From a virus, in IMG/VR virus record IMGVR_UViG_3300025832_000058, positions 1-25,795 of that record: a stretch of DNA of 25,795 nucleotides. One strand, 5' to 3'. Positions within the stretch are counted from its first letter, which is position 1, and the number at the start of each line of letters is the position of its first letter. The notes under the pieces are model-generated. The model saw only the letters and a program-made list of their open reading frames with translations. It ran no database searches and was not told the origin of the DNA. Made by a program: the position numbers and the translations under genes. This document shows positions 5,931 to 11,813 of the stretch, piece after piece.

Positions 5931-6427
5931 AATATAACTCCATGATTGCAAAATTGACCGTGAAGAGATTCTCTCTTTTTCCTTACAGCTTTAACAGCTT
6001 CATTAAGATCATCAAACATTCCAATGTGAATTTCCTCGCCTCTCATCTTTAATCTGGCTCTCCATTTTTTGCTTGCACTGTGCCAGCCAACACCTTTAAA
6101 ACCTGAATTGTTAGACTTTGATAGCATAGCATTCCAGCAATTTTCCTCAACGCTGCATGCCCTTAGATTCTCAATTCTGTTATCTAACGGGTCGTTGTTA
6201 ATATGATCAATTACTTCAGGCAAAAACCCGTTATGGATAAAAAATATAACCCTATGGTCTAGATAGGTTTTCTTGTTAAGCGTTAAAACACGGTAACCCC
6301 TATTCCCTAGATGACCAGCCCTTTCTCCTACTCTGCCCTTTCCCTTATTAACTTTATGAAAGAACTTACCGTTTCCGTCATACTCGTAAACAGAAACAAC
6401 ATTCTTGTAGTCTTTAATTTTTAGCAT
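5927..6427 (-). CDS. HNH endonuclease with AP2 DNA-binding domain (homing-type)
   Basis: A 166-residue protein. An N-terminal beta-rich part leads into the HNH motif LDHRVIFFIHNGFLP...VIDHINNDP...NRIENLR (His58, Asp74, His75, Asn78, Asn83, Asn87). Residues about 108-157 form an AP2-like domain (SGFKGVGWHSASKKWRARL...HIGMFDDLNEAVKAV). This is the standard architecture of phage HNH homing endonucleases, which nick or cut intron- or gene-free alleles to spread. ATG 6427 has AAGGGGA upstream; an in-frame extension to TTG 6502 runs into a hairpin and is unlikely. The stop overlaps the following ATG (ATGA), so the gene is fitted neatly into the leftward operon. It lies directly downstream (leftward sense) of the structured interval 6515-6850. 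Confidence 0.85.
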   Translation of the reverse strand: MLKIKDYKNVVSVYEYDGNGKFFHKVNKGKGRVGERAGHLGNRGYRVLTLNKKTYLDHRVIFFIHNGFLPEVIDHINNDPLDNRIENLRACSVEENCWNAMLSKSNNSGFKGVGWHSASKKWRARLKMRGEEIHIGMFDDLNEAVKAVRKKRESLHGQFCNHGVIL

Positions 6428-6472
6428 ATCTTTTCCCCTTGGTTCGGCAAGCCTCACCCTGTTAACAAAAAA

Positions 6473-6500
6473 GGTTTTAGTCTGTATGTCTTCTAAAACC
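6473..6500 (-). terminator. Weak leftward terminator-like hairpin before the HNH gene
   Basis: Perfect 8-bp inverted repeat (6473-6480 with 6493-6500) with a 12-nt loop. Leftward it is followed by six T (6467-6472). The stem is AT-rich, so termination would be partial. It could act as an attenuator in front of the endonuclease gene. Confidence 0.4.
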
Positions 6501-6514
6501 AACTTTATTCAAAA

Positions 6515-6850
6515 CGATTTAACCCTTTTACTTGCAAAAGTAAATTTACGATCTAAGGGCCAAAGCAACTTAGCGGTTAAACAAATGTCTGTATCGGATA
6601 TCCAACCTATCCTTCAAGAACAACCGAGTTCTATCAGGGGCTATGTACTGGAGGGTCAACCACGCTCTGACGTTTATCTAAGGAGTTCGTCAGCCTCTAG
6701 CCCAAACATTTGTTTGCAATAAAGAAAGGTGGATATTAGGTATCAGTAGGAAACCACTGATATACTTGCCTTTCTTCCTCTTCGCACGAGAAGTATAAAC
6801 CTCCTCAAGGTTTAAAGTAAAGCCCCCGTAACAGGGGGTTTTTTTATTAC
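6515..6850 (+). ncRNA. Candidate structured RNA ending in an intrinsic terminator
   Basis: No credible ORF, but dense well-nested pairing. Element 1: 6518-6524/6575-6581 closes two hairpins, 6527-6533/6538-6544 (7 bp, GCAA tetraloop on +) and 6553-6557/6569-6573. Element 2: 6579-6588/6706-6715 (10 bp, perfect) closes 6596-6600/6608-6612, 6617-6621/6628-6632, and a composite stem 6638-6643/6698-6703, 6651-6654/6694-6697, 6667-6672/6688-6693 whose 3' strands are contiguous. Element 3: 6722-6729/6769-6776 (8 bp) closes 6741-6747/6756-6762. Then 6796-6802/6808-6814 (7 bp), and finally a C5/G5 terminator with seven T on +. The T-run and the GNRA loop favour a + strand RNA, antisense to the operon. 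No clear promoter was found. Elements 1 and 2 share three bases, so they may be alternatives. Confidence 0.5.
6823..6845 (+). terminator. Rightward intrinsic terminator
   Basis: CCCCC (6823-6827), 6-nt loop, GGGGG (6834-6838), then seven T. Read leftward it follows the HTH gene stop, but the leftward T-run is broken (CTTTACTTT), so the strong direction is rightward. Confidence 0.75.
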
Positions 6851-7062
6851 TTTTCTCTAGTCTCCAATTTAATAAATTCACTAGGCTCAATCTGGAATAT
6901 CTCGCACAGTCTTAACATGGTGTGATACTTCATGTCAGGCATGATTCGCAGTCTAGAAGCGACCTGCGGCGATGTCATGAGCTTTTCAGCCAGTCTAGCG
7001 GTGTTTAGGTCATACTTAACTTGAGCTATCTTGAGGCACTTGCCTAGATTTGGTTTTGTCAT
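6847..7062 (-). CDS. Small HTH regulator, Cro/CI-like (71 aa)
   Basis: A 71-residue protein that is essentially one XRE-type helix-turn-helix domain: TARLAEKLMTSPQVASRLRI is the HTH, followed by KYHTMLRLCEIFQIEPSEFI, the usual closing helices. It has no dimerisation or autocleavage domain, so it is closer to Cro or a small repressor than to full CI. ATG 7062 has AGGAT 8 nt upstream; the longer frame to 7113 lacks a site. It sits between the recombination genes and the HNH gene, bracketed by two rightward-facing terminators. The palindromes at 12058-12074 and 2616-2628 are possible targets, but nothing in the sequence links them. Confidence 0.75.
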   Translation of the reverse strand: MTKPNLGKCLKIAQVKYDLNTARLAEKLMTSPQVASRLRIMPDMKYHTMLRLCEIFQIEPSEFIKLETREK

Positions 7063-7124
7063 ATTACTATCCTGTGGTAATCTAATTAAGCAAGGTATTC
7101 CCCTGCTTTGCACTCTCCTAGTTT

Positions 7125-7150
7125 CCCCCCTCGAAAGGGGGGGGTTTTTT
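7125..7150 (+). terminator. Rightward intrinsic terminator between SSB-like and HTH genes
   Basis: C6 (7125-7130), TCGAAA loop, G8 (7137-7144), then six T on the + strand. On the leftward strand the 3' flank is GAAAC, so it would not terminate the leftward operon. An adjacent hairpin lies at 7088-7092/7104-7108. Confidence 0.7.
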
Positions 7151-7154
7151 AGAG

Positions 7155-7481
7155 CTAGAAGGGTAAGTCATCATCTTCAGCAAACCCAACAGCCGCTGGT
7201 GCTGGTGCGCCTTGAGAGGCTTGAGGCTGACCGCCATCGGTATAAAACACCTTGCAGTTGCCTAATATAGGCGTTTTCTCAGCACCCGCATCACGCTCTT
7301 CCTTGCTTAATTCTTGTGCAATGAAGCCATGCTTGCCGAACTTATCCTCTTCTGCGGTGTTAATAAACGTAGTCAAATCTAAAAACAGCTTTCGCTCTTG
7401 CGTTTTTGGGTTAATCCACTCGCGCAGTCGTGATTTATCCATTTTTAATACGTCAATATTGATTCCGATACCTAATTTCAT
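7155..7481 (-). CDS. SSB-like protein with acidic DDDLPF tail
   Basis: A 108-residue protein with a beta-rich N-terminal part (MKLGIGINIDVLKMDKSRL, LFLDLTTFINTAEED) and a disordered Gln/Pro/Ala/Gly linker ending in AEDDDLPF. That acidic tip with a terminal Phe is the hallmark of bacterial and phage single-strand DNA-binding proteins, which use it to recruit repair and replication partners. The body is shorter than E. coli SSB and I do not recognise a textbook OB-fold pattern, so it may be one of the divergent phage SSBs. Its ATG overlaps the exonuclease stop (ATGA). The partnership with exonuclease and ERF gives a complete strand-annealing recombination set. Confidence 0.7.
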   Translation of the reverse strand: MKLGIGINIDVLKMDKSRLREWINPKTQERKLFLDLTTFINTAEEDKFGKHGFIAQELSKEERDAGAEKTPILGNCKVFYTDGGQPQASQGAPAPAAVGFAEDDDLPF

Positions 7482-8077
7482 TTGTATTGCTCCACTTGGT
7501 TTTTAACTTCAGTTACGGCAGCGTTAACTTCTACTGCCAATTTAGATATAAATTCCTCATCACGTTCAACCCGCACAAGGACATGCTTCATTTTGGGATG
7601 GAAGGCAAAAGCATCCCACCAATCCCGCTTAGTAACCCACATACAGCCCTGTATCTGCTGGTAATAGGCTTTAACTAATTCATCATTGTTTTGGTAATAC
7701 TTCATCATGGTAGTAGCCGCTGGGCATTTGATTTCAATGCCTCCATCTGCGCCGACTAATCCGTCAGGTGAGCATCCAAACTCTTCACTATCATCGAGAA
7801 TAAAACCAACCTCTAAAACATCATTTTCAGATATAAACTCGTATGCTTCCCTCGCTTCAGGCTCAAGTTCAGTACCCCTAGCCATATGCTCATTGGTATA
7901 AAACGCCTCAGACTCGCCAGAAAGCCGCTCTCCTGCCAACTTATTGATGTATCCAGCCGCTTGAGTAGATGGCTTGCCTTTAGTAGTTATGAGTTTAGAA
8001 AACATGCTTGCTGATGGTCGGCCCAAACGTGCAGCCAACCATTCATCACTTCCTTGTTCATGGTCTAAAATAATCAT
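7478..8077 (-). CDS. YqaJ-type / lambda-exonuclease-like recombinase nuclease
   Basis: A 199-residue PD-(D/E)XK nuclease of the YqaJ group that resects double-stranded DNA ends 5' to 3' so that an annealase can act. Visible are QGSDEWLAARLGRPSAS (the conserved WL-x-x-R-x-G-x-x-x-A/G-S entry motif), ARGTELEPEAREAYE, and the catalytic GCSPDGLV...GIEIKCPA (Asp and E-x-K). The length is typical. Its ATG overlaps the ERF stop (ATGA) and its stop overlaps the SSB-like start, so the three proteins are made together. It acts in the cytoplasm during phage DNA replication. Confidence 0.9.
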   Translation of the reverse strand: MIILDHEQGSDEWLAARLGRPSASMFSKLITTKGKPSTQAAGYINKLAGERLSGESEAFYTNEHMARGTELEPEAREAYEFISENDVLEVGFILDDSEEFGCSPDGLVGADGGIEIKCPAATTMMKYYQNNDELVKAYYQQIQGCMWVTKRDWWDAFAFHPKMKHVLVRVERDEEFISKLAVEVNAAVTEVKNQVEQYK

Positions 8078-8643
8078 TTGATCTTGCTCTTCAAAGCCGA
8101 TACTGCACGATCAAAGTATTGAACCTGCATTTGGTCTACGGTTGAGCATTTAAACGCCTTACAGAACTTATCAACATCACTTTCAGTCACTTCCAGCAGC
8201 TCTTTAACTGACTCTGCCTGCTGTGCGCTAATCTTGCGGGTAATGTCTTCACCACGCATCATTGCAGCTTCTGCATCGTCATCTGCTGTCGGAATTCCAG
8301 CCATTGATTGTAAAGCGTACCGTCTTGCGTAAGTTATTGCCGAGCCAGCAGCCTGTGGATCACGCTTTACTAAAGGTAAAACGTATTCTTGCTGCAACCA
8401 TTGGCCCGAAACATGCATAAGCATGGTGACAACCCCTACACATGACTCATCATTGATCGGAAACTGGGTATAACTTAGCCCATTGTCCGAAAAAGGCTGT
8501 TTGATAGCCTTAATGATCGAGGTAAGGTCAGCATAGTTGGATTTAAAGAAAGGATTAGCTGAATCTTTGACTGCTCCCCCCATTTTTGCTTGAGCATTGC
8601 ATAATGCAGATGCTAATTCATTAATTTCACTGCTTGAATTCAT
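8074..8643 (-). CDS. erf: ERF-family single-strand annealing protein
   Basis: A 189-residue protein of the P22 Erf family, which anneals complementary single strands and promotes genome circularisation by recombination. Family features: NELASALCNAQAKMGGAVKD, NPFFKSNYADLTSIIKAIKQ, the central GSAITYARRYALQSMAGIP and the acidic ADDDAEAA stretch. The C-terminal part is helical and less conserved. ATG 8643 has GGGGAAA upstream and overlaps the preceding stop (ATGA). It is second in the operon from the promoter at 8855-8883. Confidence 0.9.
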   Translation of the reverse strand: MNSSSEINELASALCNAQAKMGGAVKDSANPFFKSNYADLTSIIKAIKQPFSDNGLSYTQFPINDESCVGVVTMLMHVSGQWLQQEYVLPLVKRDPQAAGSAITYARRYALQSMAGIPTADDDAEAAMMRGEDITRKISAQQAESVKELLEVTESDVDKFCKAFKCSTVDQMQVQYFDRAVSALKSKIK

Positions 8644-8825
8644 CGTATTTCCCCTAGTAATTGTTCCATTTCATATCGGGCAGCATAGCCCCTATCGTAA
8701 TCAGTACCTTTTCCTTCTGCGTGCGCTACACCGTCAAGACAATCTAGCTCACCCTGAATAAACATTGCCGCATCCAGTATAGGCATGCTTGCAACGTGTT
8801 CGTTAAACGCTTTCTGGACGTTCAT
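8640..8825 (-). CDS. First gene of the leftward recombination operon, unknown (61 aa)
   Basis: Small acidic protein starting MNVQKAFNEHVASMPILDAA, with GTDYDRGYAARYEMEQLLGE near the C-terminus. No family is recognised, though similar small proteins with a Y-x-R-G-Y element occur in phage early operons. ATG 8825 follows a strong GGAGAGG, and the stop overlaps the ERF start (ATGA). Being promoter-proximal and directly coupled to ERF, it may modulate recombination or counter host nucleases; that is only context. Confidence 0.65.
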   Translation of the reverse strand: MNVQKAFNEHVASMPILDAAMFIQGELDCLDGVAHAEGKGTDYDRGYAARYEMEQLLGEIR

Positions 8826-8854
8826 TATCCCTCTCCTTTTTTGAATGTGCGTAT

Positions 8855-8883
8855 ATTAAACATTATTTTTAATAGATTAACAA
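8855..8883 (-). promoter_or_regulatory. Leftward early promoter
   Basis: Leftward reading gives -35 TTGTTA (8878-8883), a 17-bp spacer and -10 TTTAAT (8855-8860), about 30 bp before the first gene of the recombination operon. The iteron array begins 13 bp upstream, so iteron-bound protein could also control this promoter. Confidence 0.55.
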
Positions 8884-8895
8884 CTTAATTTTGGT

Positions 8896-9078
8896 AACCA
8901 GTACACTTATTTTATATGGCGCAACCCGTACATTTATATTTAGTCACGCAACCCGTACACTTAATGCTAACCCGTACACATAGCGGCGAAACCCGTACAC
9001 ATAGCGGCGAAACCCGTACACCTGCGAAATTACGCAACCCGTACACCTGATTACGCAACCCGTACACAACCCGTACAC
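8896..9078 (+). repeat. Iteron array, nine copies of AACCCGTACAC
   Basis: Same-strand 11-bp repeats start at 8896 (one mismatch), 8923 (last base T), 8950, 8969, 8990, 9011, 9036, 9057 and 9068. Start-to-start distances are 27, 27, 19, 21, 21, 25, 21 and 11 bp, mostly near two helical turns, so a bound protein would line up on one face. Several copies share longer flanks (GCGGCGA before, CT after). This is the appearance of replication iterons or a multi-site operator. There are no spacers of CRISPR size. It lies in a non-coding gap between two leftward operons. Confidence 0.8.
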
Positions 9079-9279
9079 CTAGGCAAAATCGGCCAAAATG
9101 CGGAAATTTCCCATAAAATGGCCAAAAATCGGGGCAAAGTGGGGTTCCAGCCCAAAATCACCCGATTTTTTGGGTGAAAGTGGGGTTTTTGCCCATTTTG
9201 CAAATTTACTTTTTGGGCCATTTTGGCGCTTTTCGGGCGGCATTTTGCAACGTAGGAATAAGAATCATTGGCATTTAGC
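9079..9279. other. Non-coding tract rich in CAAAAT / ATTTTGG motifs, candidate origin part
   Basis: About 200 bp with many short motifs of the type GGCCAAAAT, GCCCAAAAT and their complements in both orientations. An imperfect inverted repeat lies around 9150-9173, which leftward could also form a CACCC/GGGTG hairpin followed by ATTTT. There are two copies of AAAGTGGGGTT at 9136 and 9177. Runs of A/T alternate with GGCC/GCCC blocks. A rightward ORF here (9098-9283) shows only this repetitiveness and is not believed. Together with the iterons it resembles a replication origin with an unwinding or hairpin region. No DnaA box was found by eye. Confidence 0.45.
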
Positions 9280-9588
9280 CTAAAAATTATAGTCGTAAAA
9301 TTTACTTGGTTTGTCTGACAGTTGGAATCGCTGGCCAGTCGCCGACTTCCACCCGCTTACGCCTAGGCGAATTCGGAATACAGGGGCGCTGTTATCGCTT
9401 GTAATAGTCCATTGCTGCCGGTGCTGATCGGAACAATGCCCAAAAAAGCCCCCCGCTTTGAATCCTAGGTCAATGCCCTCCACCCTTTCGGATTGCATGG
9501 CCCTAACTTCTAGGCATTTAGCGCTAACTATGCGCGTTATTTCATGGGGGTGTATATCGGTATAACCGTGTAAATTTGCATACTTCAT
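9280..9588 (-). CDS. Conserved phage/plasmid protein with KFYDYNF end (102 aa)
   Basis: Starts MKYANLHGYTDIHPHEITRI at ATG 9588, with AAAAGGA upstream; the longer frame to GTG 9615 overlaps a terminator and is less likely. The pattern Y-A-N-L-H-x-YTD-x-x-P-x-E...V-S-x-K-x-LE-x-R...GGFFGHC...IRIRL...LSDKPSKFYDYNF is one I recognise as widespread in phages and plasmids, without a known function. A Cys/His pair (GHCSDQH) is present. It is the last gene of the second leftward operon, after an internal terminator, and faces the candidate origin. Confidence 0.7.
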   Translation of the reverse strand: MKYANLHGYTDIHPHEITRIVSAKCLEVRAMQSERVEGIDLGFKAGGFFGHCSDQHRQQWTITSDNSAPVFRIRLGVSGWKSATGQRFQLSDKPSKFYDYNF

Positions 9589-9617
9589 TGGGTTTTGTCC
9601 TTTTATTAGTTTCACGC

Positions 9618-9638
9618 AAAAAGCCCCAATAAAGGGGC
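9618..9638 (-). terminator. Leftward internal terminator / attenuator
   Basis: Leftward: GCCCC (9634-9638), 6-nt loop, GGGGC (9623-9627), then five T. It lies between the 83-aa gene and the KFYDYNF gene, so it would reduce expression of the latter. Confidence 0.65.
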
Positions 9639-9660
9639 GGGCGAAAGGATTTAACGGGGC

Positions 9661-9912
9661 TTATTTCAGCCTTAATTGTCCTTTGTCGTACAGCTTTCGC
9701 ATTTGTTCGACTCTGATATCTAGAAGCCGGTTATTTTCTGCCGCCTCTATTTTGGCCGCGTCTATCTCGCTTTGAGACATTGGCAAATAGTCATTGGGGC
9801 GATCTCTATAGCTATCTTCCGGTTCTGTTAGGTAGTCCAAAAAGCGATTAAAGGGGTTAAATTCTTCCGGCGGGTCTGTGCGGTTTGGGTCTTCTGGCAT
9901 TCTGTTAGTCAT
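9661..9912 (-). CDS. Small hydrophilic protein, unknown (83 aa)
   Basis: Pro/Asp/Glu/Arg-rich N-terminal half (MPEDPNRTDPPEEFNPFNRF) and a helical C-terminal half likely to be a coiled coil (SEIDAAKIEAAENNRLLDIR). No family recognised. ATG 9912 has GGAG 8 nt upstream inside the previous gene and follows its stop by 2 nt. A leftward terminator follows the gene. Confidence 0.55.
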   Translation of the reverse strand: MTNRMPEDPNRTDPPEEFNPFNRFLDYLTEPEDSYRDRPNDYLPMSQSEIDAAKIEAAENNRLLDIRVEQMRKLYDKGQLRLK

Positions 9913-9914
9913 GG

Positions 9915-10205
9915 CTATGACTCCAAGGTTTGGGTTAGGGAAATAATCTCGCCATATGCGTCCTTTAGGTCGTCATAATGATTGTTTAAAAGGGTCGCAG
10001 TAGTCTCTGACATACAGTCCCAACTATTTAAATCGCCCATAATTTCATCTATGGCGTTTTCTAGCAGCGCAATTACTAAACGCCCCGTTTTGTTGGTTAT
10101 CTGGTTATTTTCGGCGCGGTAATAATCGACAATCGATAAAAGCCGGACTACTTCCGCCCTTAATTCTGGCATGGTTACAGCTTTAAGTTTTGTTTTATTT
10201 ATCAT
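9915..10205 (-). CDS. Helical early protein, unknown (96 aa)
   Basis: Predicted all-helical and acidic: MPELRAEVVRLLSIVDYYRA in the first half and TLLNNHYDDLKDAYGEIISL in the second. This fits a coiled-coil or dimeric helical bundle. ATG 10205 has AAGGGA upstream. It is separated from the upstream gene by a terminator-like hairpin at 10234-10257, so it may need read-through or a local promoter. It is coupled to the 83-aa gene downstream. No function assigned. Confidence 0.55.
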   Translation of the reverse strand: MINKTKLKAVTMPELRAEVVRLLSIVDYYRAENNQITNKTGRLVIALLENAIDEIMGDLNSWDCMSETTATLLNNHYDDLKDAYGEIISLTQTLES

Positions 10206-10233
10206 GGTTTCCCTTTTTTTGGTTAGTAGGTTT

Positions 10234-10257
10234 AAAAATTACCGCTCGTAAGAACGG
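10234..10257 (-). terminator. Leftward internal terminator / attenuator
   Basis: Leftward: a 6-bp stem with one G-U pair (10252-10257 with 10242-10247) and a 4-nt loop, then AATTTTTAA. It follows the 68-aa gene. Confidence 0.5.
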
Positions 10258-10280
10258 CAACAATTAAAGCGACTAAATGG

Positions 10281-10487
10281 CTATTTAACGGCCTTTATTA
10301 ATCCCCGCGACATAATCACTTCTGCAAAAAATTCGCGCCCTTTTCCTGTAATATGCGGCCTATTAGCGCCAAAAATAGAGCCATCCGGCACAAATTCAGG
10401 GCCGAATAAACTGGTTTCGATATAGTCCAAGCGCTGGCCTATGCGCTCCCTTAGTTCTTTTTTGCTCTTATAATTTAAGACAATCAT
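10281..10487 (-). CDS. Conserved small phage protein (68 aa)
   Basis: MIVLNYKSKKELRERIGQRL, then a YIETSLFGPEF core and NRPHITGKGREFFAEV. I recognise this pattern (LNYKSKKEL...G..L.Y.ETS.FG.EY...G...G.NRPHI.G..REFFA.V) from small proteins in phages and plasmids; its function is unknown. ATG 10487 has GAGGTG 6 nt upstream and starts 2 nt after the GP88-like stop, so translation is coupled. A terminator-like hairpin follows. Confidence 0.7.
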   Translation of the reverse strand: MIVLNYKSKKELRERIGQRLDYIETSLFGPEFVPDGSIFGANRPHITGKGREFFAEVIMSRGLIKAVK

Positions 10488-10489
10488 AA

Positions 10490-11341
10490 TTACACCTCTA
10501 TTAATTGGCCTAGTTGGGCCAGTGTGGATTTATTGAAGAAAAAATTGGGGCGGCTTTCATCTGTTGCCCTTTCGGTTTTGTTTGATCCTTTGCGCTTTAA
10601 TACGCCGATAGAATCGCGCTTATCCTTAAAACGTACATCTGTGTCATCCATATTTAATAGGGGTATTAATCCGATCCTTTCGGGTAATTTATATTCACCC
10701 TTAGTTTCGGCGGTATTAACGGCCAAAACCGTTCTGTGGCCTAATTTGATCGCCCTAGCCGTTATTTCGAGCGCCTTATCACTGTTAGCACTTCCCGAAA
10801 ATGTGAGGTCGTAATTGGCTAATCCGTTACTTTTTACGCGCTGGAATATCTTGGTATAGTCGTAAAATTGTACGGTTGGAAGTGATTCAATTAGGGTATT
10901 GAAATTGATATCACTAGTGCCGTTTAAACGAACGGCCAATTTATCGCCGTGCTTATTGTAGTGGCGTATTATTTCGCGCCTTAACTCCGATTCAAAGCGT
11001 ACCGGCTCCAGTAGATGGCAAATTGTTCTTTTAATTTTGGCATTGTCTGCGGTTTTCATTCCCAACTGGCCCGAACTTTCCAAGCATCCGCGCTTGCATC
11101 CGAATAGATCGGCGGCGGCGCATATTGTAGTAGCTGCGACTAAATCGGCGGGCTTTAAATACAGGATCGCGGTAAACACGTTTAGTTTTTCGCCCTTTTC
11201 TATCTTGGTCGAGCTGTTAACGTTAACCAATGGTGTGTTTGTTTGGGTTAAATACTCCCAATTAGAAAGCGCCCATTTTTTGGCAGATTCGTTTATTTTA
11301 TCGCTATTGATTAGCGTATTTTGATCCGTTTTTAATCTCAT
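10490..11341 (-). CDS. GP88-like phage protein (283 aa)
   Basis: Resembles the mycobacteriophage gene-88 type family, found in many phages and plasmids without an established function. Shared marks are the Cys cluster CAAADLFGCKRGCLESSGQL, then KLAVRLNGTSDINFN, VQFYDYTKIFQR, YDLTFSGS, a VLAVN strand, and near the end DTDVRFKDKRDSIGVLKRKG. Regular strand-helix alternation suggests a barrel-like fold. Key Cys residues are kept. ATG 11341 has AGGGGT upstream and overlaps the stop of the 59-aa membrane protein (TAATG). It is the largest gene of an operon that faces the iteron region, which makes a replication or maintenance role conceivable but unproven. Confidence 0.7.
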   Translation of the reverse strand: MRLKTDQNTLINSDKINESAKKWALSNWEYLTQTNTPLVNVNSSTKIEKGEKLNVFTAILYLKPADLVAATTICAAADLFGCKRGCLESSGQLGMKTADNAKIKRTICHLLEPVRFESELRREIIRHYNKHGDKLAVRLNGTSDINFNTLIESLPTVQFYDYTKIFQRVKSNGLANYDLTFSGSANSDKALEITARAIKLGHRTVLAVNTAETKGEYKLPERIGLIPLLNMDDTDVRFKDKRDSIGVLKRKGSNKTERATDESRPNFFFNKSTLAQLGQLIEV

Positions 11342-11520
11342 TATTTAACCCCTAAAATCAGTAATGTAAAAATTACAGTTATACCGGCGCAAAGAATGCC
11401 GGTCTCTATGTTGATGCGCTTAATATCGCGCTTTAATTCTGCATTTTGGGCTAAGTATTTAAGGGCCGCTTTTTCGGTTACTTTGTCTAAATAAGCTTCT
11501 CTAGCATTGTAGTTATGCAT
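11341..11520 (-). CDS. Membrane microprotein with N-terminal helix (59 aa)
   Basis: ATG 11520 to TAA 11341. The N-terminal 38 residues are charged and helical (AREAYLDKVTEKAALKYLAQ), followed by one membrane helix (GILCAGITVIFTLLILGV) and a short tail. GGGGA lies upstream of the start. Both ends overlap neighbours by the TAATG arrangement, which strongly supports expression. The topology is probably N-in with a cytoplasmic coiled coil. No function known. Confidence 0.65.
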   Translation of the reverse strand: MHNYNAREAYLDKVTEKAALKYLAQNAELKRDIKRINIETGILCAGITVIFTLLILGVK

Positions 11521-11813
11521 TATATATTCCCCATCTGGCAGCCATACCCAAAATGGGCGGCATATTGTTTATTAAGGTTTAATTGCTCGCGGGCCGGTAG
11601 TAATTCCCAAAGATCATAGATTCGATTATAGGTTTTATCTATTTTGCGATCTTTTGCAATCTCAAGGCGCTCAATTTGCTTATCAGTTTCGGCGGCATCT
11701 ATTTCCGCATTAAGGGCGTCTTCTAGATCAACGTGCTTACGATCCGCTGTAAGGTACTTATTAACAGTCTTTTGATGGGCTTGGTTGATTGCTTCAAAGG
11801 TTAGCATAGTCAT
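11520..11813 (-). CDS. Helical charged protein, unknown (97 aa)
   Basis: Start MTMLTFEAINQAHQKTVNKY. The middle (LEDALNAEIDAAETDKQIER) is highly charged and coiled-coil-like, and the C-terminus is FGYGCQMGNI. ATG 11813 overlaps the stop of the 54-aa membrane protein (TAATG) and is preferred over the longer frame to 11861. Its own stop overlaps the next start. It lies between two membrane microproteins and may form a complex with one of them. Confidence 0.55.
   Translation of the reverse strand: MTMLTFEAINQAHQKTVNKYLTADRKHVDLEDALNAEIDAAETDKQIERLEIAKDRKIDKTYNRIYDLWELLPAREQLNLNKQYAAHFGYGCQMGNI

Noticed and set aside
6440-6460. T-arm-like GGTTCGGCAAGCC suggesting a tRNA
   Set aside because: No acceptor, D or anticodon arms at the right distances on either strand; no tRNA was seen elsewhere in the window.
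6486-6722. Rightward 78-codon ORF
   Set aside because: It lies in the structured interval, lacks a ribosome site, and its composition follows the inverted repeats rather than protein-like use.
6428-6850. Group I or group II intron
   Set aside because: An HNH gene is adjacent, but I could not find the conserved core pairings or the domain V-like hairpin, and there is no interrupted gene with matching exons.
6690-6890. Leftward 66-codon ORF
   Set aside because: It overlaps the HTH gene end and the terminator hairpin; no ribosome site.
8896-9078. CRISPR-like array
   Set aside because: Repeats are only 11 bp and the intervals between them are 0-16 bp, far shorter than CRISPR repeats and spacers; no cas genes. 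Better described as iterons.
9098-9283. Rightward 61-codon ORF
   Set aside because: Low-complexity translation (repeated K/F/P/G words) of the repetitive tract; no ribosome site.
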